Source: Roseiarcus sp963776665 (GTDB taxonomy: Bacteria; Pseudomonadota; Alphaproteobacteria; Rhizobiales; Beijerinckiaceae). Taken from it: DNA of 64,000 bases. The stretch covers positions 1-64,000 of the forward strand of contig CAVZNQ010000013.1 of assembly GCA_963776665.1 (NCBI GenBank). Direction: 5' to 3'. This document shows positions 35,142 to 43,512 of this stretch, one piece after another (within the stretch, counting starts at the first letter, position 1; every line of letters begins with the position of its first letter). A program made the position numbers and the translations under genes. The notes under the pieces are model-generated. The model did no database searches. It was not told where the DNA came from and was given only the letters and a program-made list of their open reading frames with translations.

Positions 35142-36227
35142 ATGCCAAGCGCCGATGCTCAGAACCTCGCCGACCTTGTGGGATCGCCGTTTGCGTCGCA
35201 GCTTGTGGGCGCGATGCCCGAGCCTGCGATCATCGTCGGTCCGGACGAGCGCGCCGTGGCGGCCAACCAGCCGGCGTTGCAGCTCCTGCCTGGGCTTCGG
35301 GTCGGCGATCCGTTCGTGCTCGGCCTGCGCGCCCCGGACGTGATCGACGCGCGGCGTCGGGTGATGGCGAGCGGCGAAGCCGAGACGGTGCAGTGGAGCG
35401 AACGTGTGCCGGTCGAGCGGCTGTTCGACGTCTGCGTCGCGCCGCTGGCTACGGAGGACGGCGAAGTGGTGGCGACGCTGATCACGCTTCGCGATCAGAC
35501 CGAAGCGAGGCAAGTCGAGCGCCTGCGCGTCGACTTCATCGCCAACGCCAGCCACGAATTGCGCACCCCGCTTGCTTCGCTCGTCGGCTTCATCGAGACG
35601 CTGCAGGGCTCGGCCCACGACGACGCGAAGGCGCGCGACCGGTTCCTCGGCATCATGCGCGAGCAGGGGCGGCGAATGGCGCGCCTGATCGAGGATCTGC
35701 TGTCGCTGTCGCGCATCGAGCAGAAACAGCACGTGCGGCCAGAGACCGTCGTCGATCTGGCCCAGACCACTCGCAGCGTCGTCGATGCGCTGACGCCGAT
35801 GGCCGAGGATTTCGGCGTCGAGATCCACTTCAGCGCGGCGCAGCCGGTCATGGTCGCAGGCGATCGCGACGAGCTCCTGCGGGTGGCTGAGAACCTGATC
35901 GAGAATGCGATCAAATACGGCGTCCGAGCCGACGCGGAGGCCACGGGCGTCGTCGAAGTCGTAGTCTCGATGACCGAGAAGGAGGGAAGCTTGAGCGTGC
36001 GGGACTACGGTTATGGCATTGCGCCCGAGCACCTGCCGCGGCTGACCGAACGGTTCTACCGCGTCGACGCCACCCAAAGCCGATCCAAGAACGGCACCGG
36101 CCTCGGCCTCGCCATCGTCAAGCACATTCTCACCCGCCACCGCGGCAGGCTGACCATCACCAGCCGCGTGAACCAGGGTTCTTCTTTTGTCGCCGTGGTG
36201 CCGCTGGAGCAGAAGACGAAAGTCTGA
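35142..36227 (+). CDS. Soluble PhoR-like sensor histidine kinase
   Basis: The 361-residue product has a PAS-like N-terminal domain (about 20-120), then a HisKA domain with the phosphoacceptor H138 in NASHELRTPLASL, and a HATPase_c domain with ENLIENAIKYG (N box), RDYGYGIAPEHLPRL (G1) and SKNGTGLGLAIVKH (G2). No membrane helix is present, unlike most PhoR proteins, so it should be cytoplasmic or bound through a partner. It is likely linked to phosphate signalling by homology, but no pst or phoB gene is in the window. Confidence 0.88.
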   Translation: MPSADAQNLADLVGSPFASQLVGAMPEPAIIVGPDERAVAANQPALQLLPGLRVGDPFVLGLRAPDVIDARRRVMASGEAETVQWSERVPVERLFDVCVAPLATEDGEVVATLITLRDQTEARQVERLRVDFIANASHELRTPLASLVGFIETLQGSAHDDAKARDRFLGIMREQGRRMARLIEDLLSLSRIEQKQHVRPETVVDLAQTTRSVVDALTPMAEDFGVEIHFSAAQPVMVAGDRDELLRVAENLIENAIKYGVRADAEATGVVEVVVSMTEKEGSLSVRDYGYGIAPEHLPRLTERFYRVDATQSRSKNGTGLGLAIVKHILTRHRGRLTITSRVNQGSSFVAVVPLEQKTKV

Positions 36228-36235
36228 TCCTCATT

Positions 36236-36775
36236 TCAGCGCACGGCCGTCCGGCGCAGGCGGTCTCGATCGCGCCGCCGTTCGTGAGCCGGCTGGTACG
36301 CGAGGGAGCAGTGGTAACCGCAATACGGACCGGAGGCCGCGGGCGATCCGCAGTAGCGGAATTCGGAGCTGGCCGGGTCGCCAAGCGGCCAACGGCACAT
36401 CGCTTCTTTCAGCTCGATGATCGTCACTCTGAGCGACATCGGCACCACGACGCTCTCGAACGCCTCCGGCTCGGCCTCCATCAGCGCCTGCGGGGCGATC
36501 GCGAGCGCCGTCGCTCCGCGGGTGATCCGAGGCGCAGCCGTCGCCAGCCGCGGCGCGGAGACCCGATGCGCGGCCGGCGACGACGCCGAAGCGCGGGGAC
36601 GCGAGCTGCCCAAACCTGGGGATTTGGCGCGTCCGGCGAGGCCAAGCCGATGAACCTTTCCAATTACGGCGTTGCGGCTGACCCCGTGGCCGAGAAGGCT
36701 TGCGATTTGGCTTGCGCTCTTGCCTTCCATCCAATGGTGTTTCAGTTGCTCGATTCTCTCGTCCGTCCAAGACAT
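36236..36775 (-). CDS. gcrA: GcrA cell-cycle regulator
   Basis: The start ATG at 36775 gives MSWTDERIEQLKHHWMEGKS, the conserved GcrA N-terminus with its DNA-binding helices and SRNAVIGKVHRLGLAGRAK. A variable Ala/Pro/Ser-rich linker follows, then the conserved C-terminal RNA-polymerase-binding domain with MCRWPLGDPASSEFRYCG and PYCGYHCSLAYQP. It has 179 residues. GcrA activates promoters with CcrM-methylated GANTC sites together with sigma-70 holoenzyme. It converges with the kinase gene, with only 8 bases between stops. Confidence 0.93.
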   Translation of the reverse strand: MSWTDERIEQLKHHWMEGKSASQIASLLGHGVSRNAVIGKVHRLGLAGRAKSPGLGSSRPRASASSPAAHRVSAPRLATAAPRITRGATALAIAPQALMEAEPEAFESVVVPMSLRVTIIELKEAMCRWPLGDPASSEFRYCGSPAASGPYCGYHCSLAYQPAHERRRDRDRLRRTAVR

Positions 36776-37108
36776 TCGTAGCCTCGTTCGTCCCTCGGCA
36801 AAACGCGCTGCGGAGGCAGAATCCAACCCCCTCGCCTGGCGGAAGCCCGTCGGGCGCAACGCGAACCAGCACTCGCTATGAAACCGCCGCCACGACATCT
36901 CGTGGCCCCGAGCAACAAAACTACACTACTCGTTGAATCGCGCAAGAGTCCCTCACAGGGTTTAGAGGGGCTTTTCCCCAACTCTCAACGATGAGTTCAC
37001 CCGTTCGGCGCCGATTGATTCGATTGCGCGAGTCGCATCAAGGCTTTAGCGGCCGGCCGCGCGTTCGAGCGCACGCGGAACCGGAGCCCGTCCGCTTTCC
37101 GAGGCCGA
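36776..37108. promoter_or_regulatory. gcrA-argD intergenic region with four clustered GANTC sites
   Basis: Besides promoter sequence for gcrA (minus strand), no gene is seen. GANTC methylation sites occur at 36935-36939, 36946-36950, 37017-37021 and 37030-37034, four within 100 bases, where about one per 300 would be expected at this base composition. Their position upstream of a GcrA gene suggests methylation-dependent regulation. Confidence 0.5.
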
Positions 37109-37138
37109 TTGACCAGTTTGAGAGCTTTCCGCTATAGT
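37109..37138 (+). promoter_or_regulatory. Strong sigma-70-type promoter upstream of argD
   Basis: TTGACC (37109-37114) and TATAGT (37133-37138) are separated by 18 bases and match the sigma-70 consensus well, which is unusual in this high-GC genome. Transcription would start near 37145, only about ten bases before a strong hairpin. Confidence 0.65.
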
Positions 37139-37154
37139 CAAGCTCCTTTCGGCG

Positions 37155-37184
37155 GCCGTCCCAGCGGGACGGCGTTTTTATTTT
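37155..37184 (+). terminator. Factor-independent terminator hairpin in the argD leader
   Basis: gccgtccc (37155-37162) pairs perfectly with gggacggc (37166-37173) around a 3-base loop and is followed by gtttttatttt. It lies between a strong promoter and the argD start at 37247. It could stop most transcripts early (attenuation) or end an antisense or short leader RNA. Confidence 0.75.
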
Positions 37185-37246
37185 GCGGCGCTCAGGCGCC
37201 ATCCTCGGGAAGCCAGAATCTCGAGCCTGTACAAGGAGTTGGACAG

Positions 37247-38455
37247 GTGAATACGGCCCACGCCACATCCTCCATCGTCCCAACCTACGCTCGCGCCAAT
37301 GTTGCTTTCGAGCGCGGGGAAGGCTGCTGGCTGGTCTCGACGGCGGGCGAGCGCTACCTCGACTTCGGCGCCGGCATCGCCGTGACTTCGGTCGGCCATG
37401 CTCATCCGCACCTGGTCGAAGCGCTGACGAGTCAAGGCTCGAAGTTGTGGCACGTTTCCAATCTCTATCAGAACCCCGAGGGCGAGCGTTTTGCGCGGCG
37501 ACTGGTCGACGCCACCTTCGCCGACCTCGTGTTCTTCGCCAATTCGGGGGCCGAGGCCAACGAGGCGGCGGTGAAGATGGCGCGCCGGCGCCAGTCGGTC
37601 GACGGCCGTCCCGAGCGCTATCGCACGCTCACCTTCGAGGGCGCGTTCCACGGCCGGACGCTGGCGATGATAGCCGCAGGCGGCCAGGCCAAATATCTCG
37701 ACGGCTTCGGCCCGAAAGTCGACGGCTTCGATCAGATTCCGCTGACCGACCTCGCCGCTGTCGAAGCCGCGGTCGGCCCCGGGACCGGCTCGATCATGAT
37801 CGAGCCGATCCAGGGGGAGGGCGGGGTGCGGCTCGTCCCGCCGACGTTCCTGCGCGGCCTGCGCGAGATCTGCGACCGCTACGGCCTTTTGCTGATCTTC
37901 GATGAAGTGCAGACCGGCGTTGGCCGGACGGGCCGATTCTACGCCTATGAGCATTGCGGCATCCATCCGGACATTCTCACTTCCGCCAAAGGCATCGGCG
38001 GCGGCTTTCCGATGTCGGCGTGTCTGGCGACCACGGAAGCCGCTCGCGGCTTGACCGCCGGCGTCCACGGCACGACCTTCGGCGGCAACCCGCTGGCGAT
38101 GGCGGTCGGCAACGCGACCCTCGACGTCATCCTCGCCCCAGGATTCCTCGAGCGGGTCGCCAGGCTCGGTCTGGACATGCGCCAGCGGCTTGCGGAGCTC
38201 AAGGATCGCCACGGCGCGGTTATCGACGAGGTTCGCGGCGAAGGGCTGCTGATCGGCCTCAGACTTAAGACGCCGCCGGCCAATTTCGCCGAAGAGGCGC
38301 TCAAGCAGAAGCTGCTCGTCATTCCTGCCGGCGACAACGTCGTGCGAATATTGCCGCCGCTCGTGGTCACTGACGAGGAGCTGGCCGAGGGGGTCCGGCG
38401 CCTCGACGCCGCTTGCGCCGCGGTTGAAGAGCGCCTGATGGTTCCAACGAACTGA
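37247..38455 (+). CDS. argD: Acetylornithine aminotransferase
   Basis: The start GTG at 37247 is preceded by AAGGAG at nine bases; upstream in-frame codons run through the promoter and hairpin. The 402-residue class III aminotransferase has the PLP region with FFANSGAEANEAAVKMAR, LIFDEVQTGVGRTG and the Schiff-base Lys in TSAKGIGGGFPM. It converts N-acetylglutamate semialdehyde to N-acetylornithine in arginine synthesis. argF starts 9 bases downstream. Expression may be controlled by the leader hairpin. Confidence 0.93.
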   Translation: MNTAHATSSIVPTYARANVAFERGEGCWLVSTAGERYLDFGAGIAVTSVGHAHPHLVEALTSQGSKLWHVSNLYQNPEGERFARRLVDATFADLVFFANSGAEANEAAVKMARRRQSVDGRPERYRTLTFEGAFHGRTLAMIAAGGQAKYLDGFGPKVDGFDQIPLTDLAAVEAAVGPGTGSIMIEPIQGEGGVRLVPPTFLRGLREICDRYGLLLIFDEVQTGVGRTGRFYAYEHCGIHPDILTSAKGIGGGFPMSACLATTEAARGLTAGVHGTTFGGNPLAMAVGNATLDVILAPGFLERVARLGLDMRQRLAELKDRHGAVIDEVRGEGLLIGLRLKTPPANFAEEALKQKLLVIPAGDNVVRILPPLVVTDEELAEGVRRLDAACAAVEERLMVPTN

Positions 38456-38464
38456 AGCGAAAGC

Positions 38465-39406
38465 ATGGACGCGCCCGTTCATACCCGGCCCCGGCATTTC
38501 CTCGATCTGCTCGAGCTTTCGAGCGCCGAGCTTCGCGGCATCCTGGACAGGGCGGGCGCGATGAAGGCGGCGAGAGTGAAGGGGGCGGAGCCGGCTTGGC
38601 GCCCGCTCGCCGGCAAGACGCTGGCGATGATCTTCGACCGGCCCTCGACCCGTACCCGCGTCTCGTTCGATGTCGGGATGCGCGATCTCGGCGGCGAGTC
38701 GATCATGCTGACCGGGGCCGAGATGCAGCTCGGACGCGGCGAGACCATCGCCGACACCGCCCGCGTGCTGTCGCGGTATGTCGACGCGATCGTCATTCGG
38801 ATCCTCAGTCATGACGACATGCAAGAGATGGCGGCGCATGCGACGGTTCCGGTCATCAATGGCCTCACCAAACAGTCGCATCCTTGCCAGGTGCTGGCCG
38901 ACCTCATGACATTTGAGGAAAAGCGCGGCCCGATCCGCGGCCGGAAGATCGCCTGGTCGGGCGACTACAACAATGTGCTGTCGTCCTGGATCGACGCGTC
39001 GGCGCGGTTCGGTTTCCGGCTGGAAATCGCCTGCCCTCGCGAATTACAGCCGCCGAAGCCGCGGCTGGACGCGGCGCGGGCGGCGGGGGCGAACATTGTG
39101 ATCGGCGACGATCCGGCGGCGGCGGCCCGAGACGCGGCGGCGGTCATCTCCGATTGCTGGGTGTCGATGGGCGACGAGGATGAAGGCCGGCGCCACAACC
39201 TGCTCGCGCCTTACCAGGTCAACAGCGCGTTGATGAGTCAGGCGGCGACGGACGCCATCTTCATGCATTGCCTCCCCGCCCATCGCGGCGAAGAGGTGAC
39301 CGACGAGGTTATCGACGGTCCGCAATCGGTCGTGTTCGACGAGGCCGAAAATCGCCTGCACGCGCAGAAGGGCGTGCTGGCCTGGTGTCTCGGAGTCGAG
39401 CCATGA
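38465..39406 (+). CDS. argF: Ornithine carbamoyltransferase
   Basis: The 313-residue protein has the carbamoyl-phosphate-binding motif STRTR at residues 61-65 (FDRPSTRTRVSFDVG), TKQSHPCQVLADLMT (the HPxQ motif) and the ornithine-binding FMHCLPAHRGEEV. It makes citrulline from ornithine and carbamoyl phosphate. It forms an operon with argD upstream, and its stop overlaps the hslO start (ATGA). Confidence 0.95.
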   Translation: MDAPVHTRPRHFLDLLELSSAELRGILDRAGAMKAARVKGAEPAWRPLAGKTLAMIFDRPSTRTRVSFDVGMRDLGGESIMLTGAEMQLGRGETIADTARVLSRYVDAIVIRILSHDDMQEMAAHATVPVINGLTKQSHPCQVLADLMTFEEKRGPIRGRKIAWSGDYNNVLSSWIDASARFGFRLEIACPRELQPPKPRLDAARAAGANIVIGDDPAAAARDAAAVISDCWVSMGDEDEGRRHNLLAPYQVNSALMSQAATDAIFMHCLPAHRGEEVTDEVIDGPQSVVFDEAENRLHAQKGVLAWCLGVEP

Positions 39407-40366
39407 CTGTGCTCGAGCGCGCGGCCTCGGCCGAGGTCGTCGATGACATCGTGTTGCCGTTCGCCGTCGAATCCCTGAGCACCCGGGGCCGTCTGGTGCG
39501 ACTCGGGCCGGCGATCGACCAGCTTCTCAAGCGCCATGACTATCCCGAACCGGTATCGAAACTCGTGGCGGAAGCGGTGGCGCTCGCCGCCCTGCTCGGA
39601 TCGACCTTGAAGATGAAGGGCCGGTTCCAGTTGCAGACCAAGAGCGACGGCCCAGTCACCATGCTGCTGGTCGATTTCGACGCGCCGTCGCATTTGCGCG
39701 CGCTCGCGCGGTTCGACCGGACGCGGCTCGAGCGCGCCTCGACGCCGGGCGCCGATTTGTTGGGCCAAGGTCACATGGCCTTCACGATCGACCCCGGCGG
39801 CGAGATGACCCGCTACCAGGGCGTGATCGCGCTCGAGGGCCAGGGATTGGAAGCTGCCGCGCACCACTATTTCGAGCGCTCGGAGCAGATCCCGACCCTG
39901 GCGCGTCTCGCGGTCGGTGAGATCGTGACCGCCGGCGGCGGCCGATGGCGCGCCGGCGGTCTCGTCGTCCAATATCTGCCCGAGGCCGGCGGGCGGCGGC
40001 TCAAGGCGGACTTCCATCCCGGCGACGCGCCCGAGGGCGTCGAGCCGCACCGCAATCGCCGAGGATGACGCCTGGACCGAGGCCAAGAGCCGCGCCGCGA
40101 CGACGGAAGCGCACGAATTAATCGATCCCACGCTGTCCGGGGAGCGTCTCTTGTATCGCCTCTTCAGCGACCGTGGCGTGCGCGTCTACGAGCCGACTCC
40201 GCTGGCGGCCGTCTGCCGCTGTTCGGCCGAGGGGGTCGACGCGATGCTACGCAGTTTTCCGCCTCACGAAGTCAAGGATATGGTGGGCGACGATGGGATG
40301 ATCGGCGTCACCTGCGAATTCTGCTCGACCAAGCGAGTATTCGATCCGGCCGATTACGGGAGCTAG
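39403..40366 (+). CDS. hslO: Hsp33 redox chaperone, with an apparent frameshift
   Basis: ATG at 39403 overlaps the argF stop. The first frame to about 40055 carries the Hsp33 N-terminal domain with VSKLVAEAVALAALLGSTLK and FTIDPGGEMTRYQG. From about 40055 the next frame continues AIAEDDAWTEAKSRAATTEA and ends with the zinc-binding cysteines VCRCS and TCEFCSTKRVF. The reconstructed length is about 321 residues, normal for the family; the total is 3n+1. Hsp33 is a holdase activated by oxidation of its four cysteines. The argF-hslO linkage is conserved in Hyphomicrobiales. The single-base discrepancy is probably a sequence error. Confidence 0.88.
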
Positions 40367-40381
40367 GGCCGGACCGTGTTC

Positions 40382-41302
40382 ATGGATGATGTCGCGTTTG
40401 CGGCCAGGCTCGCCGAATCCGGAGCCGAAATTGAGCGCGAACTCGACGGTTTGCTTGGGCTCGATCCAAGGGCTGGCGAGCCTGCGCGGCCTGCGCGACT
40501 CATCGAGGCGATGCGCTATGCGACGCTCGGCGGCGGAAAACGGCTAAGGCCCTTCCTCACCATCGAGACGGCGCGCGCGCTCGGACGCGCGGACAACGGT
40601 CCGCGACGGGCCGGCGCGGCGATCGAATGCGTTCACGCCTATTCGCTGATTCACGACGATCTCCCGGCGATGGACGACGACGACCTGAGGCGCGGGCGGC
40701 CGACGACCCATCGCGCCTTTGGCGAGGCGACGGCGATTCTCGCCGGCGACGCGCTGCAGGCGCTGGCGTTCGATATCCTCGCCGATCCGGCGACCGACTC
40801 GATCGCCGAAGTGCGCGTCGCCCTTTGCGCCGGCCTCGCGCGCGCCATCGGTCTCGCCGGCATGGTTGGCGGGCAGATGCTCGACCTTGACGCCGAACGG
40901 TCGACGGCGCCCCTTTCGGTCGAGGAGATCGCCCGCCTGCAGGCGATGAAGACCGGCGCGCTCTTGAGGTTCAGCGTCGAGGCCGGGTCGAGACTCGCGG
41001 GCGCGGGCGCGAAGGCGAGCGCGGCGCTCTCGGCCTATGGGCGGGCGATCGGCGCGGCGTTTCAGGTCGCCGACGACATCCTCGACGCCGAGGGCGACAC
41101 CACAACGCTCGGCAAGCGCGCCCAGAAGGACGCCGAGCGCAACAAGGGCACGCTCGTTGGCGCGCTCGGCGTTGCGGGCGCGCGCCGCGAGCTCGCGCGC
41201 CTGGTCGACGAGGCGACGTCGGCTGTCGACGCGGCCGGCCTCGGCGCCTCTGGCGACGTGCTGCGCGCCACTGCACGCTTTGTCGCGGCGCGGAGGAACT
41301 GA
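40382..41302 (+). CDS. ispA: Polyprenyl (farnesyl/geranylgeranyl) diphosphate synthase
   Basis: ATG at 40382 was preferred; a GTG two codons earlier is also possible. The product has about 306 residues. The first Asp-rich motif is HDDLPAMDDDDLRRGRPT, the second is FQVADDILDAEGDT, and GGKRLRPFL marks the diphosphate-binding Arg. It condenses isopentenyl diphosphate onto allylic diphosphates for quinone and lipid-carrier synthesis. The spacing in the first motif fits bacterial short-chain enzymes. It follows hslO by about 15 bases. Confidence 0.88.
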   Translation: MDDVAFAARLAESGAEIERELDGLLGLDPRAGEPARPARLIEAMRYATLGGGKRLRPFLTIETARALGRADNGPRRAGAAIECVHAYSLIHDDLPAMDDDDLRRGRPTTHRAFGEATAILAGDALQALAFDILADPATDSIAEVRVALCAGLARAIGLAGMVGGQMLDLDAERSTAPLSVEEIARLQAMKTGALLRFSVEAGSRLAGAGAKASAALSAYGRAIGAAFQVADDILDAEGDTTTLGKRAQKDAERNKGTLVGALGVAGARRELARLVDEATSAVDAAGLGASGDVLRATARFVAARRN

Positions 41303-41339
41303 GCGCGAGTCGGCGCCGACTCCTTCCCCGGGAAACGCC

Positions 41340-42032
41340 TTACCGGCCGGCCGGCGTCTCCTCGTCCACGCCCACGGCGTAGCCGAGGCCGCGCGCGGTC
41401 CTGATGATGTCGACGCCAAGCTTCTTGCGCAATCGACCGATGAACACTTCGATCGTGTTCGAGTCGCGGTCGAAATCCTGCTCGTAGAGATGCTCGACGA
41501 TCTCGCTGCGCGAGATGATGCGTCCGGTGTGGTGCATGAGATACGAGAGCAGGCGATACTCGTGGCTGGTGAGTTTGACCGCCTGGCCGTTGACCGTGAC
41601 CCGCCCGGCGCGGGCGTCGAGCCTTACCGGGCCGACGGAGAGGTCGCTCGACGCGTGGCCGGCGGCGCGGCGCATCAGCGCCCTGAGCCGCGCCAGCAGC
41701 TCTTCCATATGGAACGGCTTGGCGACGTAATCGTCGGCGCCGGCGTCGATGCCCTGGACCTTGTCGCTCCAGCGGTCGCGTGCGGTCAAGATCAGGACCG
41801 GCATTGTGCGCCCTGCCTTGCGCCACGCCTCGAGAACCGCGACGCCGTCGCGCTTGGGCAGGCCGATATCGAGCACGACCGCGTCGTAGGGCTCAGTGTC
41901 GCCGCGAAACCAGCCTTCCTCGCCATCGAAAGCGCGGTCGACCGCATAGCCCGCCGCCTCGAGGGCGGCGGAGACTTGGCGATTGAGATCACGATCGTCC
42001 TCGACAACCAAAAGTCGCATCCGCTCCCTCAT
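41340..42032 (-). CDS. OmpR-family response regulator
   Basis: The 230-residue product (ATG 42032; an internal ATG at 42020 is an alternative) has a receiver domain with acidic pocket VVEDDRD, phosphoacceptor D55 in VVLDIGLPKRDG and K105 in DYVAKPF. It ends with a winged-helix domain (HEYRLLSYLMHHTGRIISRS, GRLRKKLG, ARGLGYAV). It follows a PepSY gene by 23 bases, a pairing typical of PhoP/FeuP- or BasR-like systems. The kinase gene is not visible downstream, so it is probably elsewhere or lost. Confidence 0.88.
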   Translation of the reverse strand: MRERMRLLVVEDDRDLNRQVSAALEAAGYAVDRAFDGEEGWFRGDTEPYDAVVLDIGLPKRDGVAVLEAWRKAGRTMPVLILTARDRWSDKVQGIDAGADDYVAKPFHMEELLARLRALMRRAAGHASSDLSVGPVRLDARAGRVTVNGQAVKLTSHEYRLLSYLMHHTGRIISRSEIVEHLYEQDFDRDSNTIEVFIGRLRKKLGVDIIRTARGLGYAVGVDEETPAGR

Positions 42033-42055
42033 CTCCCTGACGATTTGGCCCGCGA

Positions 42056-42457
42056 TCAGTTCTTGACTTGCGGTTCGTGCGATTCGTGGGCGTCATGCGT
42101 CTCGTGCGGCTCATGCGCCGGGCGAACAACCAGTTTGCCCGTCGCCGCTCCCATCTCGACATGCACGATCCGCCCGTCGCGATTCAGAAGGGTAATCTCA
42201 TAGATGAAATCGTCGCCGGTATGACAGAGCTTCGCCGACAGCGCCTCAGCCTTGCGTTGCGCCGCGGCGAATTTGAGCGCCGCGAACGGCTCGATCAGAT
42301 GGCGGGATTTGACCTCTTCGCGTGTCTCGGCTGCGTTGAGGCAGACCGGCTTCACCCCGGCGGCGCGCGGCGGCTCCACCTCGACCGCCTTGGCCGAGAC
42401 GCACGCCATGACGGCGCACCAGGCCGCGACGCGGCAAACCATGGCGAGCGCGGCCAT
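42056..42457 (-). CDS. Secreted PepSY-domain protein
   Basis: The start ATG at 42457 gives a 133-residue protein with a hydrophobic export signal (MAALAMVCRVAAWCAVMACV), two cysteines in the mature part that may form a disulfide, and a PepSY-like domain with IYEITLLNRDGRIVHVEMGA. It ends in a His-rich tail HEPHETHDAHESHEP, which may bind metal. PepSY proteins often act as periplasmic inhibitors or sensors of two-component systems; it is co-transcribed with the response regulator. Confidence 0.75.
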   Translation of the reverse strand: MAALAMVCRVAAWCAVMACVSAKAVEVEPPRAAGVKPVCLNAAETREEVKSRHLIEPFAALKFAAAQRKAEALSAKLCHTGDDFIYEITLLNRDGRIVHVEMGAATGKLVVRPAHEPHETHDAHESHEPQVKN

Positions 42458-42590
42458 TGACGATGAACGCCTCTGCTGTCGGAACGCTGCGGGACCATGT
42501 CCGCCTTCCCGGCTGAATGCAATGTGAATGGTCCGGACGCGTGGTGGAAGCGATTGAAGCCCTGCGTGATCTGGCGCATGAAGCCCCACG

Positions 42591-43352
42591 ATGACGCCGC
42601 CTCTGACCCGTTCGATCCGATCGCTGACGCTTGTCGCGGCGCTTGTCGCGACGCTCGCTCCAGCGCGGGCGCTGGTCGGGGCTGCGCCAGACGGCCGCTT
42701 CGCCGACCGGGTGGCGATGGTGCTGATCCGCGGCGGCGACAGCGCCGGCTTCTGCTCGGCGCTGGTGCTGAGTTCGCGTATTCTCCTCACCGCCGCTCAC
42801 TGCATGAGGCCCCTCCGGGACATGGCGGTCCACTATCGCGACGCCGCCGGGGCGGCCGTTGTCATTCCGGTCGACGCTGCGGTCGCCCATCCGCGCTACC
42901 GCGCCGACGCCATTCAAGCCCGCGTCGAATCGATCGACCTTGCGCTGATCCGCGTCGCGCGGCCGCTCGACGCGCGCTTTGTCGCCGCGGCGATCGGCGG
43001 CGGCGAGCCGCCGATGATCGGCGCGCCGGCAATCGTGTCGGGCTATGGCGCCGTGCGTCAGGGCGACTGGTCCTCGGGCGGGACCTTGCGCAGCGTGACT
43101 CTCGCGGTCCGTGAGCCTGCCTCTACCGTCCTGATCTGGGCCGCCGATCCGGGCGGACGTGAGGCCGGCGCCTGCAACGGCGATTCCGGCGCGCCGATCT
43201 GGTCGGCCGATGGATCGACCGCAATCGCGATTGTCGCGTGGGCCCAGGCGCCGCACGGCCGCGGCTGCGGCGGCTTGACCCAGGGCCCGCTGCTCGCGCC
43301 CGTCAAGGGGTGGATTGAGGGCACCGCGCACAAGATGGAAAATGTCCGATAG
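42591..43352 (+). CDS. Secreted trypsin-like serine protease
   Basis: The 253-residue product has an N-terminal signal peptide (TLVAALVATLAPARA) and a chymotrypsin-fold catalytic triad: His in LLTAAHCMRPL, Asp in SIDLALIRVA and Ser in CNGDSGAPIW. It lacks PDZ domains, so it is not DegP-like. It probably acts in the periplasm or outside. It is divergent from the PepSY gene with about 130 bases between starts, so they could share regulation. Confidence 0.85.
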   Translation: MTPPLTRSIRSLTLVAALVATLAPARALVGAAPDGRFADRVAMVLIRGGDSAGFCSALVLSSRILLTAAHCMRPLRDMAVHYRDAAGAAVVIPVDAAVAHPRYRADAIQARVESIDLALIRVARPLDARFVAAAIGGGEPPMIGAPAIVSGYGAVRQGDWSSGGTLRSVTLAVREPASTVLIWAADPGGREAGACNGDSGAPIWSADGSTAIAIVAWAQAPHGRGCGGLTQGPLLAPVKGWIEGTAHKMENVR

Positions 43353-43512
43353 TTCGCGCGCCGCGATTACGTCTGACGTGGGCTGTAAAAAGATTATGGG
43401 CTAATCCGGCTCAAAGGGAGCGTCAAGATCCAAGATTGGCGGCTCAGATTGTTGACTTCTTTGCCAGCGCGAGCAAGGATTGTGCGCTCGAGTGGTAGAA
43501 TTGGGTCGCCGT

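Noticed and set aside
37178..38881. Minus-strand open frame of 567 codons
   Set aside because: It is antisense to argD and the start of argF, which are clear genes; the frame is open only because of high third-position GC.
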